A stretch of DNA of 64,000 bases from assembly GCA_022678445.1 (NCBI GenBank), contig JALBWU010000001.1:1-64000 (forward strand), given 5' to 3'. This document shows positions 34,272 to 44,400 of the stretch, one piece after another. The translations under genes and the position numbers were made by a program. The first letter of the stretch is position 1. Each line of letters opens with the position of its first letter. Below the pieces are notes generated by a model. The model saw only the letters and a list, made by a program, of their open reading frames with translations, did no database searches and was not told the DNA's origin. This DNA comes from Candidatus Aramenus sp. CH1 (lineage in GTDB: Archaea; Thermoproteota; Thermoprotei_A; Sulfolobales; Sulfolobaceae).

Positions 34272-35423
34272 ATGACGAGAAAAATACTCATGCACGTGGG
34301 CCCCGTCACCATAGACGTGGACGTCCTCAAGGAGGGGCTGAGGGGAGACGTGGGCTTCACCTCAAGGGAGTTCGTCGAGGCATTTCAGTACTCGCTCAAG
34401 GCAATGAGGAGGTTGTTCAACGCTAAGCCTAACGACCAGCCCTTCATAATCCCAGGAGGAGGGACTTCTGCCATGGAGAGCGTCACTTCCCTTCTAAGGA
34501 AGGGGGACAAGGTCCTCGTTGTGTCAAACGGGGTCTTCGGCGACAGGTGGGAGGCCATCCTCTCTAGGTACCCCGTGTCCGTGAAGGTATTAAGGGCTGA
34601 GCCCGGCGACTACGTCAGCCCGGACTTGATAGAGGAGGAGCTTAAGAGGGAGAAGTACACTGCCGTGACCATGACCCACGTGGAGACGAGCACCGGAATA
34701 AGGGAACCAATATACGAGGTGGCAAAGAGGGTGAGGGGGCTAGTGGACTTAATCATGGTGGACGGCGTATCCAGCGTCTCCGCGGAGGAGACCAAACTGG
34801 AGAACATAGACGTCTTCTTGACAGCGAGCCAAAAGGCCCTTGGCACTCCACCGGGAGCTGGCCTGTTGATGCTCTCGGAGAACGCGGTAAATAGGCTGGG
34901 CGAAGACTCTGTCGCTGGCTACTACTTGAACTTGAAGAACTGGCTACCAGTCATGAGGTCGATGGAGGAGGGCAAGGGATCCTACTTCTCTACTCCCCCA
35001 GTCCACTTGATCTTAATGCTGGCCAAGTCCTTTCAGCTCATTGAAAAGGAGAGCTTCGAGAACAGGGTCAAGAGGCACGAGAGGATATCCCAAGCCATAA
35101 GGGCAGGAATCGAGGGGATGGGCCTCTCAATCGTTGCCAAGAGACCAGAGGCCTACAGCAACACCGTGACTGGGGTCCTTGTTAAGAAGGTAAACCCTGC
35201 CCAGGTCCTCCAAGAGATGAACAACAGCGGTATAGAGCTTGCCCCGGGAGTGCACCCCGCGTTGGCTGGGAAGTACTTCAGGATAGGGCACATGGGGTGG
35301 GTTAACGAGAACGACGCTATAGCTACAATAGCAACGCTGGAGAGGGTGTTGTACAAGCTGGGCGAACCGGTGAAGCTGGGAGAGGGCGTCAAGGCCACCC
35401 AGATACAGCTGGCTAAATACTGA
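34272..35423 (+). CDS. Class V aminotransferase (serine/alanine-glyoxylate type)
   Basis: The 383-residue PLP enzyme has the serine-pyruvate/alanine-glyoxylate aminotransferase pattern: [12 protein letters not shown] at the start, [10 protein letters not shown] (cofactor phosphate region), [11 protein letters not shown] with the PLP-contacting Asp, and [14 protein letters not shown] with the Schiff-base lysine. It probably moves amino groups between serine, alanine, glycine and oxo acids, for glyoxylate or serine metabolism. It is 34 bp downstream of EcfT and may be in that operon. The 3' end overlaps tenA by 11 bp. Confidence 0.85.
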   Translation: MTRKILMHVGPVTIDVDVLKEGLRGDVGFTSREFVEAFQYSLKAMRRLFNAKPNDQPFIIPGGGTSAMESVTSLLRKGDKVLVVSNGVFGDRWEAILSRYPVSVKVLRAEPGDYVSPDLIEEELKREKYTAVTMTHVETSTGIREPIYEVAKRVRGLVDLIMVDGVSSVSAEETKLENIDVFLTASQKALGTPPGAGLLMLSENAVNRLGEDSVAGYYLNLKNWLPVMRSMEEGKGSYFSTPPVHLILMLAKSFQLIEKESFENRVKRHERISQAIRAGIEGMGLSIVAKRPEAYSNTVTGVLVKKVNPAQVLQEMNNSGIELAPGVHPALAGKYFRIGHMGWVNENDAIATIATLERVLYKLGEPVKLGEGVKATQIQLAKY

Positions 35424-36054
35424 AGGGAAAGCCCTCAAGCTTGTACGCAGAGTCCCAGAACATGTACTCCATGATCGAGGCAAGTCTAAACTTCCTTATT
35501 GCCTCCCTTTTCTCTTCCTCCGTGAGCTTAAAGGAGTTCGCTATCTCCAGGACCTGCCTCACTCCCCTCTCGTACTCCTCCCCACCGTAGGTGTCTATCC
35601 ACCTCTGGTACTCCTCCTTTGGGGAGCCCCTCTTCTTTAGCTCCTTCCCTACCTCCATGTATATCCAGTAGCACGGCAGGACAGCTGAGACCCCCTCGTG
35701 ATAGGGCCTCGAGTACACAGTGGAGAGGAGGAATGACGTGTAGAGGAGGTTTGTAGAGGACGGGGGCGTTGGTTTGATGCCCAACCTAGAGATGAAGTAC
35801 TGGTGTAGTTCCCTCTCCATGTTAATGACGTGGGTCGCGTGCTCCGCGAAGATCGCTCCTTGGTCCTCAGGGGCCTTCGCCGACAGCACGAAGAGTGCCC
35901 TGCTGAACTCCTTGAGGTAGAGATAGTCTTGGGCAATGTAGTACTTGAACTTCTCCTCCTGTAATGTACCTTCCGCAAGCTCCCTTAGAAAGGGGTGGGA
36001 CAGTATCGCGGAGTACACGTCCGAGATCGAGCTCCACATCTCCTCCGTTAGCAT
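35413..36054 (-). CDS. tenA: TenA-family thiaminase II / aminopyrimidine hydrolase
   Basis: The 213-residue helical protein matches TenA, which hydrolyses aminopyrimidine breakdown products of thiamine to recover HMP. Key residues are visible: the Asp in [10 protein letters not shown], the catalytic Cys in [13 protein letters not shown] (so it is the TenA_C class) and the late glutamate in [10 protein letters not shown]. It ends a run of minus-strand genes behind NadC (49-bp gap) and lies close to the ECF transporter, which may import a thiamine-related compound; this link is inference. Confidence 0.88.
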   Translation of the reverse strand: MLTEEMWSSISDVYSAILSHPFLRELAEGTLQEEKFKYYIAQDYLYLKEFSRALFVLSAKAPEDQGAIFAEHATHVINMERELHQYFISRLGIKPTPPSSTNLLYTSFLLSTVYSRPYHEGVSAVLPCYWIYMEVGKELKKRGSPKEEYQRWIDTYGGEEYERGVRQVLEIANSFKLTEEEKREAIRKFRLASIMEYMFWDSAYKLEGFPFSI

Positions 36055-36102
36055 GAGCCTTACTCTCCTCGGGAGGTTAAATGCGTTTACGAAGAGGACC
36101 TT

Positions 36103-36939
36103 TTAGGCCCTCTCCACGTCCATGGAGAAGTCCAGGGACCTAGCGGAGTGCGTTATGTAACCGCTGGAGATCACGTCGACCCCGGTCCTAGCGTAGTCCT
36201 TGACGTTTTCGGGAGTTATCCTCCCGGACGCCTCAATTATCAGCTTCCCCTTCAGCTCGTTCACTATTGGCACTATCTCGACTGGCTTCAAGTTATCCAC
36301 GAGTATTGCATCCGCCCCAGCCTTGTAGGCTCTTAGGGCGTCCTCGTAACTGGAGACCTCCACTTCCACCTTCTTGGTAAAGCTTATTGCCTTTGCCCTC
36401 CTTACCGCCTCCTCTACGCTCTCTAGGAGGGCGAGGTGGTTGTCCTTGATTAACACGGCGTCTGCCAAGTTAAACCTATGTGGGTCTCCCCCTCCCACTT
36501 CTATGGCGTACTTCTCGAAAAGCCTCAGCCCCGGGGTCGTCTTCCTAGTTCCCGCAATCTTTACGCTGGGGTTCACCTCCCTAGCTAACCTCACCATGGT
36601 GGCTGTGGCGGTAGTTATCCCGGAGAGCTTCCCCAACAAGTTCAACACTAACCTCTCCACAGACAACAACTCATCTGCCTTCCCCTGGAACACCAGGAGG
36701 ACGTCCTTGTAGGAGACGCTTTCTCCGTCCCTCCTGGACTGTTCCACCTTAAAGCCCAAGTACTCGAGGAAGGGCACCAGGAAGTAGTTACCGGAAAGGA
36801 CGCCAGTGTCCTTGGAGAACGCTATCCCCCTAGCGTTTATCCCGGAGACTATCCTGCTGGTCACGTCCTCAGGGTACGCATCCTCCTTTAAGAAGTCCAG
36901 AAGCCTCTCCACGAAGAGTTGCTTTATCACCCCTTGCAC
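36103..36939 (-). CDS. nadC: Nicotinate-nucleotide pyrophosphorylase (carboxylating)
   Basis: The 278-residue enzyme converts quinolinate and PRPP to nicotinate mononucleotide in de novo NAD synthesis. Family motifs: [10 protein letters not shown] at the start, [53 protein letters not shown], and [24 protein letters not shown]. The length is normal. The start overlaps the GuaA glutaminase stop by 13 bp. No NadA or NadB gene is in the window. Confidence 0.93.
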   Translation of the reverse strand: MQGVIKQLFVERLLDFLKEDAYPEDVTSRIVSGINARGIAFSKDTGVLSGNYFLVPFLEYLGFKVEQSRRDGESVSYKDVLLVFQGKADELLSVERLVLNLLGKLSGITTATATMVRLAREVNPSVKIAGTRKTTPGLRLFEKYAIEVGGGDPHRFNLADAVLIKDNHLALLESVEEAVRRAKAISFTKKVEVEVSSYEDALRAYKAGADAILVDNLKPVEIVPIVNELKGKLIIEASGRITPENVKDYARTGVDVISSGYITHSARSLDFSMDVERA

Positions 36940-37493
36940 ACCTTGAGGAAGTTCTTGAAGACCTCGAGGCCGTGCTCGGTGTGTTTGACCTCTGGGTGGA
37001 ACTGGACCGTAAAGATTCCCCTCTGCTCGTTGACCGTAGCTTGTACCTTGGTGTTTTCGCTTGACGCCAACACCCTGAAGCCCTGTGCCGGTTCAATGAC
37101 CTCGTCGTTGTGGCTTTCCCACGCGTTGAACTCCTTGGGCATGTTCTGAAGTATGATATCGTGGTCGTTTACCACTACCCTGGTGAGGCCGAACTCGGGC
37201 CTCTGCGATTTCCCCACCCTACCTCCCAAGACGTAGGCGATGAGCTGGTGGCCTAGGCAGATCCCCAACATTGGCACTGACAGCTCCCTCACAAAGATGG
37301 GGGAGTTTCCCATCTTGGATATCTCTGACTCAACAGAGTAGGGACCACCGCTGAAGACCACGCAGTCGTAGTCCCTCATCTTCTCCAAGGTGGAGTTGGG
37401 GTCAACAGAGACGGCCTCCGCTCCCAAGTACCTCAAGTTCTTTAGGATCAAGTGGTTGTACTGGCCACCGTAGTATATTAGGGCTACCTTCAC
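36927..37493 (-). CDS. guaAA: GMP synthase glutamine amidotransferase subunit
   Basis: The 188-residue class I glutaminase domain has the nucleophile cysteine in [11 protein letters not shown] and the His/Glu pair in [13 protein letters not shown]. The stand-alone size and the pattern FSGGPYSVE match the archaeal GuaAa subunit, which hands ammonia to the separate ATP-pyrophosphatase subunit GuaAb to turn XMP into GMP. GuaAb is not in the window. It lies between nadC and the DUF3834-like gene. Confidence 0.88.
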   Translation of the reverse strand: MKVALIYYGGQYNHLILKNLRYLGAEAVSVDPNSTLEKMRDYDCVVFSGGPYSVESEISKMGNSPIFVRELSVPMLGICLGHQLIAYVLGGRVGKSQRPEFGLTRVVVNDHDIILQNMPKEFNAWESHNDEVIEPAQGFRVLASSENTKVQATVNEQRGIFTVQFHPEVKHTEHGLEVFKNFLKVCKG

Positions 37494-37511
37494 GTGGAAA
37501 GTAGTTGGTTT

Positions 37512-38168
37512 TCAAGATTTAATACTTTGTGCGACCTCCTTAACCACCCTCTCGAACTGGGAGTAGTCGCACACCTTCTCCACCCTCAATGCAGACCTGC
37601 CCATGAGCCTCTCTATAAAGGTGGAGGCCCTCAACACCGGTAGGTTGTCCGCCACGTAGACTGAGGCCCCCTCTGGGTCCTCCCTAAAGAGGTCTATCCC
37701 CTCTTGGTAAACTGAGAGGAAGTCCTCCTCAAAGCGCCTTACGTGGGCCCCACAGATCCCGGGGACGTAGAAGGGGAGTAGGTCCTCCACTATCTCCCCG
37801 TCCACCACGTTGGTGACCAGTGCCGAGTCCACTACGCCGTCTCTCAGGAGGTTGAAGACCTCGTCCGGTTGCTCTACGTAAACTACCTCGGCGCTTAACC
37901 CCTTCGTCGCCATAACGACCCTAGCAATCACGTCGCTTGCGGACCCCCTCTTCCACACCCCTATTCTCCTGCCCAACTTGGGGTGGAAGACGAGCATCCT
38001 GCTTATGAGGGAATAGTGGACCCTAAGCCCATCGAGCACAAGGGACGCCGAGCTGTCGAGCACTACGTCACCGTCCCTTGAGTCGAACGATATCTCGAAG
38101 TCCCTCCTTTTCATCGTCGAGGCAATCAAGGGGTAGGCTACTGGACCAGTTGGGGTGGAGACCTTCAT
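37512..38168 (-). CDS. DUF3834-like protein with periplasmic-binding-protein-like fold
   Basis: The 218-residue protein has no signal peptide and is cytoplasmic. Its pattern looks like a type 2 periplasmic-binding fold: VSTPTGPVAYPLIAS at the start, RIGVWKRGSASDVIARVVM (hinge and anion-loop-like), and LLRDGVVDSALVTN. Cytoplasmic proteins of this fold include MqnA/MqnD and NMT1/THI5-like HMP synthases. The family name DUF3834 is my best memory of this Sulfolobales group. It lies between the GuaA glutaminase and AIR-synthase-like genes. Confidence 0.5.
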   Translation of the reverse strand: MKVSTPTGPVAYPLIASTMKRRDFEISFDSRDGDVVLDSSASLVLDGLRVHYSLISRMLVFHPKLGRRIGVWKRGSASDVIARVVMATKGLSAEVVYVEQPDEVFNLLRDGVVDSALVTNVVDGEIVEDLLPFYVPGICGAHVRRFEEDFLSVYQEGIDLFREDPEGASVYVADNLPVLRASTFIERLMGRSALRVEKVCDYSQFERVVKEVAQSIKS

Positions 38169-38205
38169 TACTAGTATAAAGAGAGGGAGGGTTTATCAAA
38201 GTGAG

Positions 38206-39216
38206 TTAAGTCCTGCTTGAGAGCTCGCTGAACGCGACCCAGAAAGGGTCGTAGCTGGGCCTCTCTATCCTCTTTCCGTCGACCAATACCTCGGCCTCCC
38301 CTTCCTCCACGACCCCTACCACCTCCGCCTCAATTCCCTCCTTCACGAGGGCTTCCTTGACCTCCTCAGCCCTGTCGGTCACTATGACCATGGTCCCCTC
38401 GCTTATGGACGAGAATGGGTCGATCCCCACCATCTTGGTTACCTCCCCCACCGCCCTATACATGGGTATCCTGTCCTTGTACACCCTTATCCTCAAGTTC
38501 GAGGCCTCGGCCACCTCTACCAACGCGTTCCAGAGGCCCCCCTCAGTTGCGTCGTGCATAGCGTGCACCCCGACCCTTGACGCCACTAACCCGTCCTTCC
38601 AACAGCTCATCTTCCAGAACATGCCCAACCCCTCCTGGAACACGTCAGCGGGCAACCTCTGCTTGAAGTACTCTGGAAAGGTGTTCACTAGGAGGGCAGT
38701 AGCCTCCACTGCTGGCCCCTTCGTGACTACTACCTTGTCCCCTGGCCTTACCTTGGAGGGATTTGCCAGCTTGTCCTTCTCCCCTATACCCAACATTGTG
38801 AACCCTCCGAGCATTGGGTAGTTGACCCCCTCGTACCTCCCTGTGTGCCCCCCTACTACCATTACGCCGATCTCCTTCAACGCGTCTGAGATCCCCCTCC
38901 ACATTTCCTCGAACTCCTCATCCGTCATACTGGGCGGTAGGTTTAGGTCTATCAAGGCGTACTGGGGAGGTATGCCGGACGTCATTAAGTCGCTTGCGAG
39001 GATGTGCACTGCGAACCAAGACGCCTTCCTGAAGCCGTACTGGGGGACTATGAAAACTGGATCGGTCTTGGTGACCAACACCCTCCCGTCCCCCAAGTCG
39101 ATGACTCCAACGTCAACGCCGTTCTTTGGCGGTACTATTACCTCTTTCCTCACTGCGCCGAGGTTGGGGTAGATCACCTTGTCGAACACGTCCCTCCCTA
39201 TCTTGCCCAGCGTCAT
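38206..39216 (-). CDS. AIR synthase-related protein (PurM/HypE/ThiL superfamily)
   Basis: The 336-residue protein has the PurM-like ATP-binding fold: an N-terminal Asp-containing beta hairpin ([13 protein letters not shown]), the helix with [24 protein letters not shown], the [10 protein letters not shown] loop, and a C-terminal domain starting [20 protein letters not shown]. HypE-like members have this last motif (HDPTRGGL-like), so a HypE-type dehydratase or related kinase is possible, but it lacks a recognisable HypE C-terminal cysteine. It is the first gene of the TenA/NadC run. The exact reaction is open. Confidence 0.7.
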   Translation of the reverse strand: MTLGKIGRDVFDKVIYPNLGAVRKEVIVPPKNGVDVGVIDLGDGRVLVTKTDPVFIVPQYGFRKASWFAVHILASDLMTSGIPPQYALIDLNLPPSMTDEEFEEMWRGISDALKEIGVMVVGGHTGRYEGVNYPMLGGFTMLGIGEKDKLANPSKVRPGDKVVVTKGPAVEATALLVNTFPEYFKQRLPADVFQEGLGMFWKMSCWKDGLVASRVGVHAMHDATEGGLWNALVEVAEASNLRIRVYKDRIPMYRAVGEVTKMVGIDPFSSISEGTMVIVTDRAEEVKEALVKEGIEAEVVGVVEEGEAEVLVDGKRIERPSYDPFWVAFSELSSRT

Positions 39217-39251
39217 GAAAGCATTTTACTCCAAGGAGCTTAAAATCCATC

Positions 39252-39641
39252 ATGAAAAGAATACTCAGGGTACCTAGGTTCACCAAGGACTCGAAGACCA
39301 AGGTACTCGAGCTACTGATAGACGACGCGACTGTAAACGACAAGGGGTTCCCGCAGGAGGCCAGGTTCTTGCTCGTGATCGACGACGGGGAAAACAGGGT
39401 CGCCTTCCAGCTATCGCAGTCGGAGGCAGCCCTCCTATACCACCGGCTAGGCTACGCCTTAAACGAGGCCACAAAGCAGTATGTGGACTTGGAGGAGAAG
39501 TCGAGGAAGGAGTACCAGAGGAAAAAGGGGAAGAGCGAGGAACAAGGTAAAGGAGGCCAAAGGGAAGAGGAGGAAGAGGAAGAAGACTTATACCTTGACG
39601 AAGACGTAGAGGACTCTCATTTCTCTGAAGAAGAACGGTGA
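39252..39641 (+). CDS. Hypothetical protein with acidic tail
   Basis: The 129-residue protein has a folded half at residues 1-75 (beta strands, then LSQSEAALLYHRLGYALNEATK), a charged helix, and a Glu/Asp tail (GGQREEEEEEEDLYLDEDVED). Highly acidic tails often mediate contacts with basic proteins or compete for nucleic-acid sites. It is divergent from the AIR-synthase-like gene and its last 54 bp overlap the convergent PNGase A-like gene. I do not recognise the family. Confidence 0.6.
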   Translation: MKRILRVPRFTKDSKTKVLELLIDDATVNDKGFPQEARFLLVIDDGENRVAFQLSQSEAALLYHRLGYALNEATKQYVDLEEKSRKEYQRKKGKSEEQGKGGQREEEEEEEDLYLDEDVEDSHFSEEER

Positions 39642-41462
39642 CACCTCCTGGTAAACCGCATACGTCAAGGTTACTAACTGGGTTGGGCTAGGGTCACCTG
39701 CGCTTGAGAACTCCTCGCTCACGTACTTGTAGTAACCGTTTAAGTTGACAGTGCTGTTCTGTATTCCCTCTGCAGAGAAGAGCTCGTCGAAGCCCTTTCC
39801 GTTTACTAAGTATGTGAAGTTTAAGTTCTTAGCCGTGACCGCGTTGTTGAACGTCAACTTCACGACGACCGCGCCTCCATACCTGTTTATTACCTCCAGT
39901 ATCCCTCCGAACCCTCCCTTTGCTTTCAAGTTCTCCACCGTGTTGGAGCTAATGCTGTAGCCGTTGAAGGAGTAGGCGCAGTGGTAGTTTAGCCCTAGGC
40001 GTATCTTCCCCAGTTGCTCGAAGCTCAAGTTATAGGGTATGACGCTGGGACTTGTTATTGGCGTCGCGAAGAAGTCAACGTACATGGAGATGGGGTAACT
40101 GCCCGAGATTGCGAGAGTGTAGTTGTACATACCAGAGTCCTTTGCGTACTCCGTGAAGGTCTCCGACAAGTTGGCTAGCTCGTATATGCTGTTGAACGTC
40201 TGATAAGCGTAGAACCTCCCTTCTTGTACTGTGGAGGCGAGTTCGTAGCCGTGCTTGAAGTAAAGCATTGAGGTGTAGTTCAACAGGTAGCTCCCTCCCT
40301 CCTGGTAGTAGAATCCCACGAAACCTTGGTTAAATATGGGAGTGCTGTCTAGGAACCTCTGGTACTCCGTGATCACAGTGGAGTCCACCAAGGGGTTGGA
40401 GCTGTTGACCCACAGCATTAGGACTCCAGCTATGTCCCAGAAGTAATCCGGAGTCCCGGTGAGCTGGAGGGCTGTCACGAGGTTGGTGACGCTCACGGTT
40501 ATGTTAGCTTGCTCGCCGTACGCCAACATAGGCGTTAAGTCTATGACATAGGGGTTGTGGAAGGACAGCGTGTCTATGGAGGTTAACGGTTTCCAGTAGA
40601 ATAGATCAATCCCTCCAGTGTATATGGTCTCGTAAGGGTTGACGACGCCCGCCAAGTGGGAGTCATAGTAGACCAGTATGCTCCTCGTTGCAGGTTCGTT
40701 CGTGTACCAGAACTCGTCAAGTCCCCCTCCCTCCTCGTAGATCAACGCTTGTACCTTGTATGTACCATTAGGGATGGTTACGGTGGAAGTGTAGGAGTCC
40801 TCCAAGGGGCTTAAAACCACGTAGGAGTAGTTGTAAGGTACAGTGGCGTTCACGAAGAGCGGTATGAAGGCGTTTGGCAATCCCTTTGGCTGTGGCCCGG
40901 GGTACAAGTAGAGGGTCATGTTAAGTTCGTAAAGGCCAGTTATGCCGACCTTCGCGTCGTAGTAGTTCTGTATGACCGCTTCGAAGGTGACGTTTCCCCT
41001 TAGCAGGTTCTCGAACATGGTAACGTCTGCCTCAGCGGTGGAGTTGTTTATCTCCTGTGTGGAGCCCCAGAAAACTGGGACGCCGTCTGCAAATACGTAA
41101 ACTTGTCTATCGTACTGCGTCCCGTTGAACTCCTTAATAGTGACGTTGAGTATTTCCATGGAGTAGCTCCCAGGAGGTACGTACACGTGGAGGTAGTAGG
41201 GCTTGAGCCCAGTGTCGTTGAAGATCAAGTCCTTAGCTATTACCACCTTCACTGGGGTCACGTTTGGGGGCTGTAGGTGGTACGCCTCGAATGAGTAGAA
41301 GGCTGGGTCTTGTTTGAAGGGCACTGCAGAGCTGACAGTAACGTTAGTTGGTATGAAGGGATGTTGAGGTACTGGGGTAGTGGAGATTGAGTTAGCTGGG
41401 GTCACAAATAAAAAGACCCCCAGGGAGAGGAACAACAAGTAGATTAGGGCCAACCTCTTCAT
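39588..41462 (-). CDS. Secreted peptide-N-glycosidase A-like protein
   Basis: From ATG 41462 the 624-residue protein starts with a clear signal peptide (KRLALIYLLFLSLGVFLFV, cleavage probably after PANS). The mature part is beta-rich with many Asn-x-Ser/Thr sequons. It resembles PNGase A (peptide-N4-(N-acetyl-beta-glucosaminyl)asparagine amidase A): YSMEILNVTIKEFNGTQYDRQV, YVIDLTPMLAYGEQANITVSV and the DYFWDIAGVLMLW segment. The family removes N-glycans from glycoproteins. The upstream protease stop overlaps a perfect Shine-Dalgarno GGAGGTGA 5 nt before this ATG, so the two are translated from one message; GTG 41471 is the longer alternative. Confidence 0.7.
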   Translation of the reverse strand: MKRLALIYLLFLSLGVFLFVTPANSISTTPVPQHPFIPTNVTVSSAVPFKQDPAFYSFEAYHLQPPNVTPVKVVIAKDLIFNDTGLKPYYLHVYVPPGSYSMEILNVTIKEFNGTQYDRQVYVFADGVPVFWGSTQEINNSTAEADVTMFENLLRGNVTFEAVIQNYYDAKVGITGLYELNMTLYLYPGPQPKGLPNAFIPLFVNATVPYNYSYVVLSPLEDSYTSTVTIPNGTYKVQALIYEEGGGLDEFWYTNEPATRSILVYYDSHLAGVVNPYETIYTGGIDLFYWKPLTSIDTLSFHNPYVIDLTPMLAYGEQANITVSVTNLVTALQLTGTPDYFWDIAGVLMLWVNSSNPLVDSTVITEYQRFLDSTPIFNQGFVGFYYQEGGSYLLNYTSMLYFKHGYELASTVQEGRFYAYQTFNSIYELANLSETFTEYAKDSGMYNYTLAISGSYPISMYVDFFATPITSPSVIPYNLSFEQLGKIRLGLNYHCAYSFNGYSISSNTVENLKAKGGFGGILEVINRYGGAVVVKLTFNNAVTAKNLNFTYLVNGKGFDELFSAEGIQNSTVNLNGYYKYVSEEFSSAGDPSPTQLVTLTYAVYQEVSPFFFREMRVLYVFVKV

Positions 41463-41463
41463 T

Positions 41464-44400
41464 TCACTCACCTCCCCTCTTCCTCAGGGACAAAAACAAC
41501 GCAACTATCCCTATGATTAGGCCAACTGAGGCTATGCCTATCCCGACGTAACTATCAGTGCCCACAGAGTTAAGGGAGCTGTGCAGGGAGCTTATTTGGC
41601 TACTGGAGACCACTTCGTGGTAGGAGTTATAGATGTTAGCATACAAGGTGTAGCTTAGCCCGTCGGACACAGTCACCTCTATTGTGTAGAGCCCGTCGGG
41701 CAACTTGGAGGCGTTGAAGGGGATTGATATGGATACTCCACTGCTAGTAGTACTCACGGAATAGCTTACTGGACTACCGTCGAGCTCCACTGAAGTGACC
41801 TTAAGCTGTTCTCCAGTGACGTTGACGGTCACGGTCGAAGTACCGGTAGTCACGTTCACTGGAGACACGTAAGTTACTGTGGGCTCGGGCAGGGTCGACT
41901 CGTTTATTACGTTGACCTCGCTGACTCCCTCCAGCATCACAACGGAGTTGCTGACGTTAAAGGCGTAAGAGGAGTCCTCGATCACGGAGCTTATCAGCTT
42001 AGCGGTAGAGGAGGTTAGGCTTAAGGCTATCATCTTCCCGCCGAGCGTGTCTTGGATAAAGGTCACGTTAGAGCTCATGGCATTAACTTGGGTTACCTTA
42101 GAGCCCTCTACAACTACGGTCGAGTTGTACGCGTCGAGCTCGCCGACTATGGAGTCCTCAAGTACTATCTCGCCCACTCCGCTTACCTTTAGCGAGTTTA
42201 CGTAGACGTTGTCCAAGACGTAGGTGGTGCCATTGAAGGTCAAGAGCGGTACCGCGGTAATGTTCTTAGTCTCAACAACTAGGTTTCCTAGGTACGTGTA
42301 GGGCATGACGTTCAGGAAGGTGGAGTAGTATACGTTATGCCCTGTTGCAGAGACCCCAGTTATTACGAGGTTCCAGGGGCCAGACAGCTCGTACGGGTTT
42401 GCCCCCTCGTAGAAGTCTGAGTAGCCAGTGTAGTCGTTAAGCACGGAGGGCACTGTAAACACTCCCACCCACTCGTTAAGTGCTGAGTTATACTGCATGG
42501 GCACGTAGGTGTCGAACTCTACTACAAGCGAAGCGAAGGAGAACTGAGATGGGAACAAGGTCAACGAGAACTCGCCGTACTTTACTTCGGTGCCGTTGGG
42601 GTAAGTTATGTTAGCTGTGACCACCAAGTTCTGGCCCTCGTATGCTGTAGTCACTCCCCTCACCTCTGGAGTAAGCGTGGAGCTACCCACGTAGAAAGAG
42701 GTTGTGAAGTTTGCAACTTCTGTACCCACTGACGTGGGTACGTTGGCCTCAATGACCACGGTGTAGAACCCGGGAGTGAAGTTACTTGGAATACTAAAGT
42801 TGGCCTCGTGGAAGAAGAATGCGTTTATGATGCCGAACTGGGGTACTTCCGGTGCTGGGACCATCGGCACTGAGGCGACCAGCCTACCGTCTGGGTTGTA
42901 GATGTAGGCAGTCATGTTAGAGGTGAATATCCCAAGACCGCTAGAACCTACCGCAAGCCCAAATATTGTCACGTTCTGCCCTGGATCAGCTGAGGGTAGC
43001 CCGTCGTTTATGGGCGTAAAGACTAGGCCTTCTATGATCCCTCCCACGTAGTCGAAAGTGTACGTACTGCCGTAGGTGTTGTTAATTACCAATATGTAAG
43101 TCCCCTGTGGGGTCGGGGGTAGGAACGCTGTAACGCCCTTATAGAGCCCAGGCGTGGTGGTCGGGAGGAGGGTGACGTTAGCGTAGCTCACGCCGTTCTG
43201 GATGAAATACGCAGTGAAGGTCTGAGAGGTCACGGGCGTGCCGTTGGGATAATAGATGCACGCCTCCACTGTTATTGGTTCGTCGATGGGCAGGAAACTG
43301 CCAACTGGCGTCAGGATGTTTACTGACTCGCCCACGTCCACGTCAGCCACTCCAACACCAGACTCGTTGTAGGCAGTTCCATTGACAACTACGCTCCAGA
43401 CGTTGGGAGGGTCTCCGGGAGATATCGTGAAGTTCCCGACCCAGTACGTGCCGTTAAAGATCAAGGGGACTTTCGCCAGGAAGCCGTCCAACGTGTAGAT
43501 GTACGCGTTGAAGGAGCCATTAGTTACCGTCCTTCCTCCCTGCGTAGAGATATAGGCGACCACGGTAAAGGTGGAGCCGTACATGTACCAGGGGTAGGGA
43601 ACTCCGGACTCGAAAGTGCCCACTGACACGTCCAAGTGAGTAGCGTGACTTAGCAGGTAGGATATTGCCCTCTCGAGGCCTCCCACGTTGGGGCTACCTA
43701 GTCCAGTTACTAGGTTATAGGAGTCGTTGGCGCTGTACTTGCCGTTGTAACCAAACGTAACTGGGTGGAAGGCCTCGCTATACAAGGTCTTGTTCTCGTA
43801 AATCGCGTAAAGCAGGGGGTTCACTAGACCGAGGGGCTTCCCAAGGTAGGAGTCCACGTCAGCTATTGCCCCAGCCCACAAGGGAGTGGCCATGCTAGTC
43901 CCTCCTATAACTTCCTCTTGGCCATCCACTATTATCACACCACCGGTGTACGGGTTGGCGTCCGCAGCAACGTCAGGGGTAGTCCTAAACTTGGAGTGGG
44001 TAACGGGCATTTGGTACCACGGCGCTGGGAAGAAGGTGCTATAGCCTCCGGTGGAGCTTACAGTACTTGTCCCTATACCAGCGTGCCACGGGTCGACGCT
44101 CCACGCAGTTTCGTAACCGTAGGTGGCAGTAGAGTTATAGGACGACAAGTAGCCGGAGGTGACGTTAACGTAAAGTGAGGTACCTCCCACAGCGGTCACA
44201 AACGGAGAAGAGGACGGGAATAACACTCCACCGTACGTCGTCAAGGTACCCCCATAAGCTCCCTCGTCCCCTGATGCCGCGAAGAAGGATATTCCCTCCG
44301 CTGCGCCCAGCATGAAGTAGTAGTCAAGGTAGGGGTAATTGGGAAACTGAACCCCATCTACTACTGCGTAGAAGCCTGAGGCGGAGTACAAGTTCTCCGG

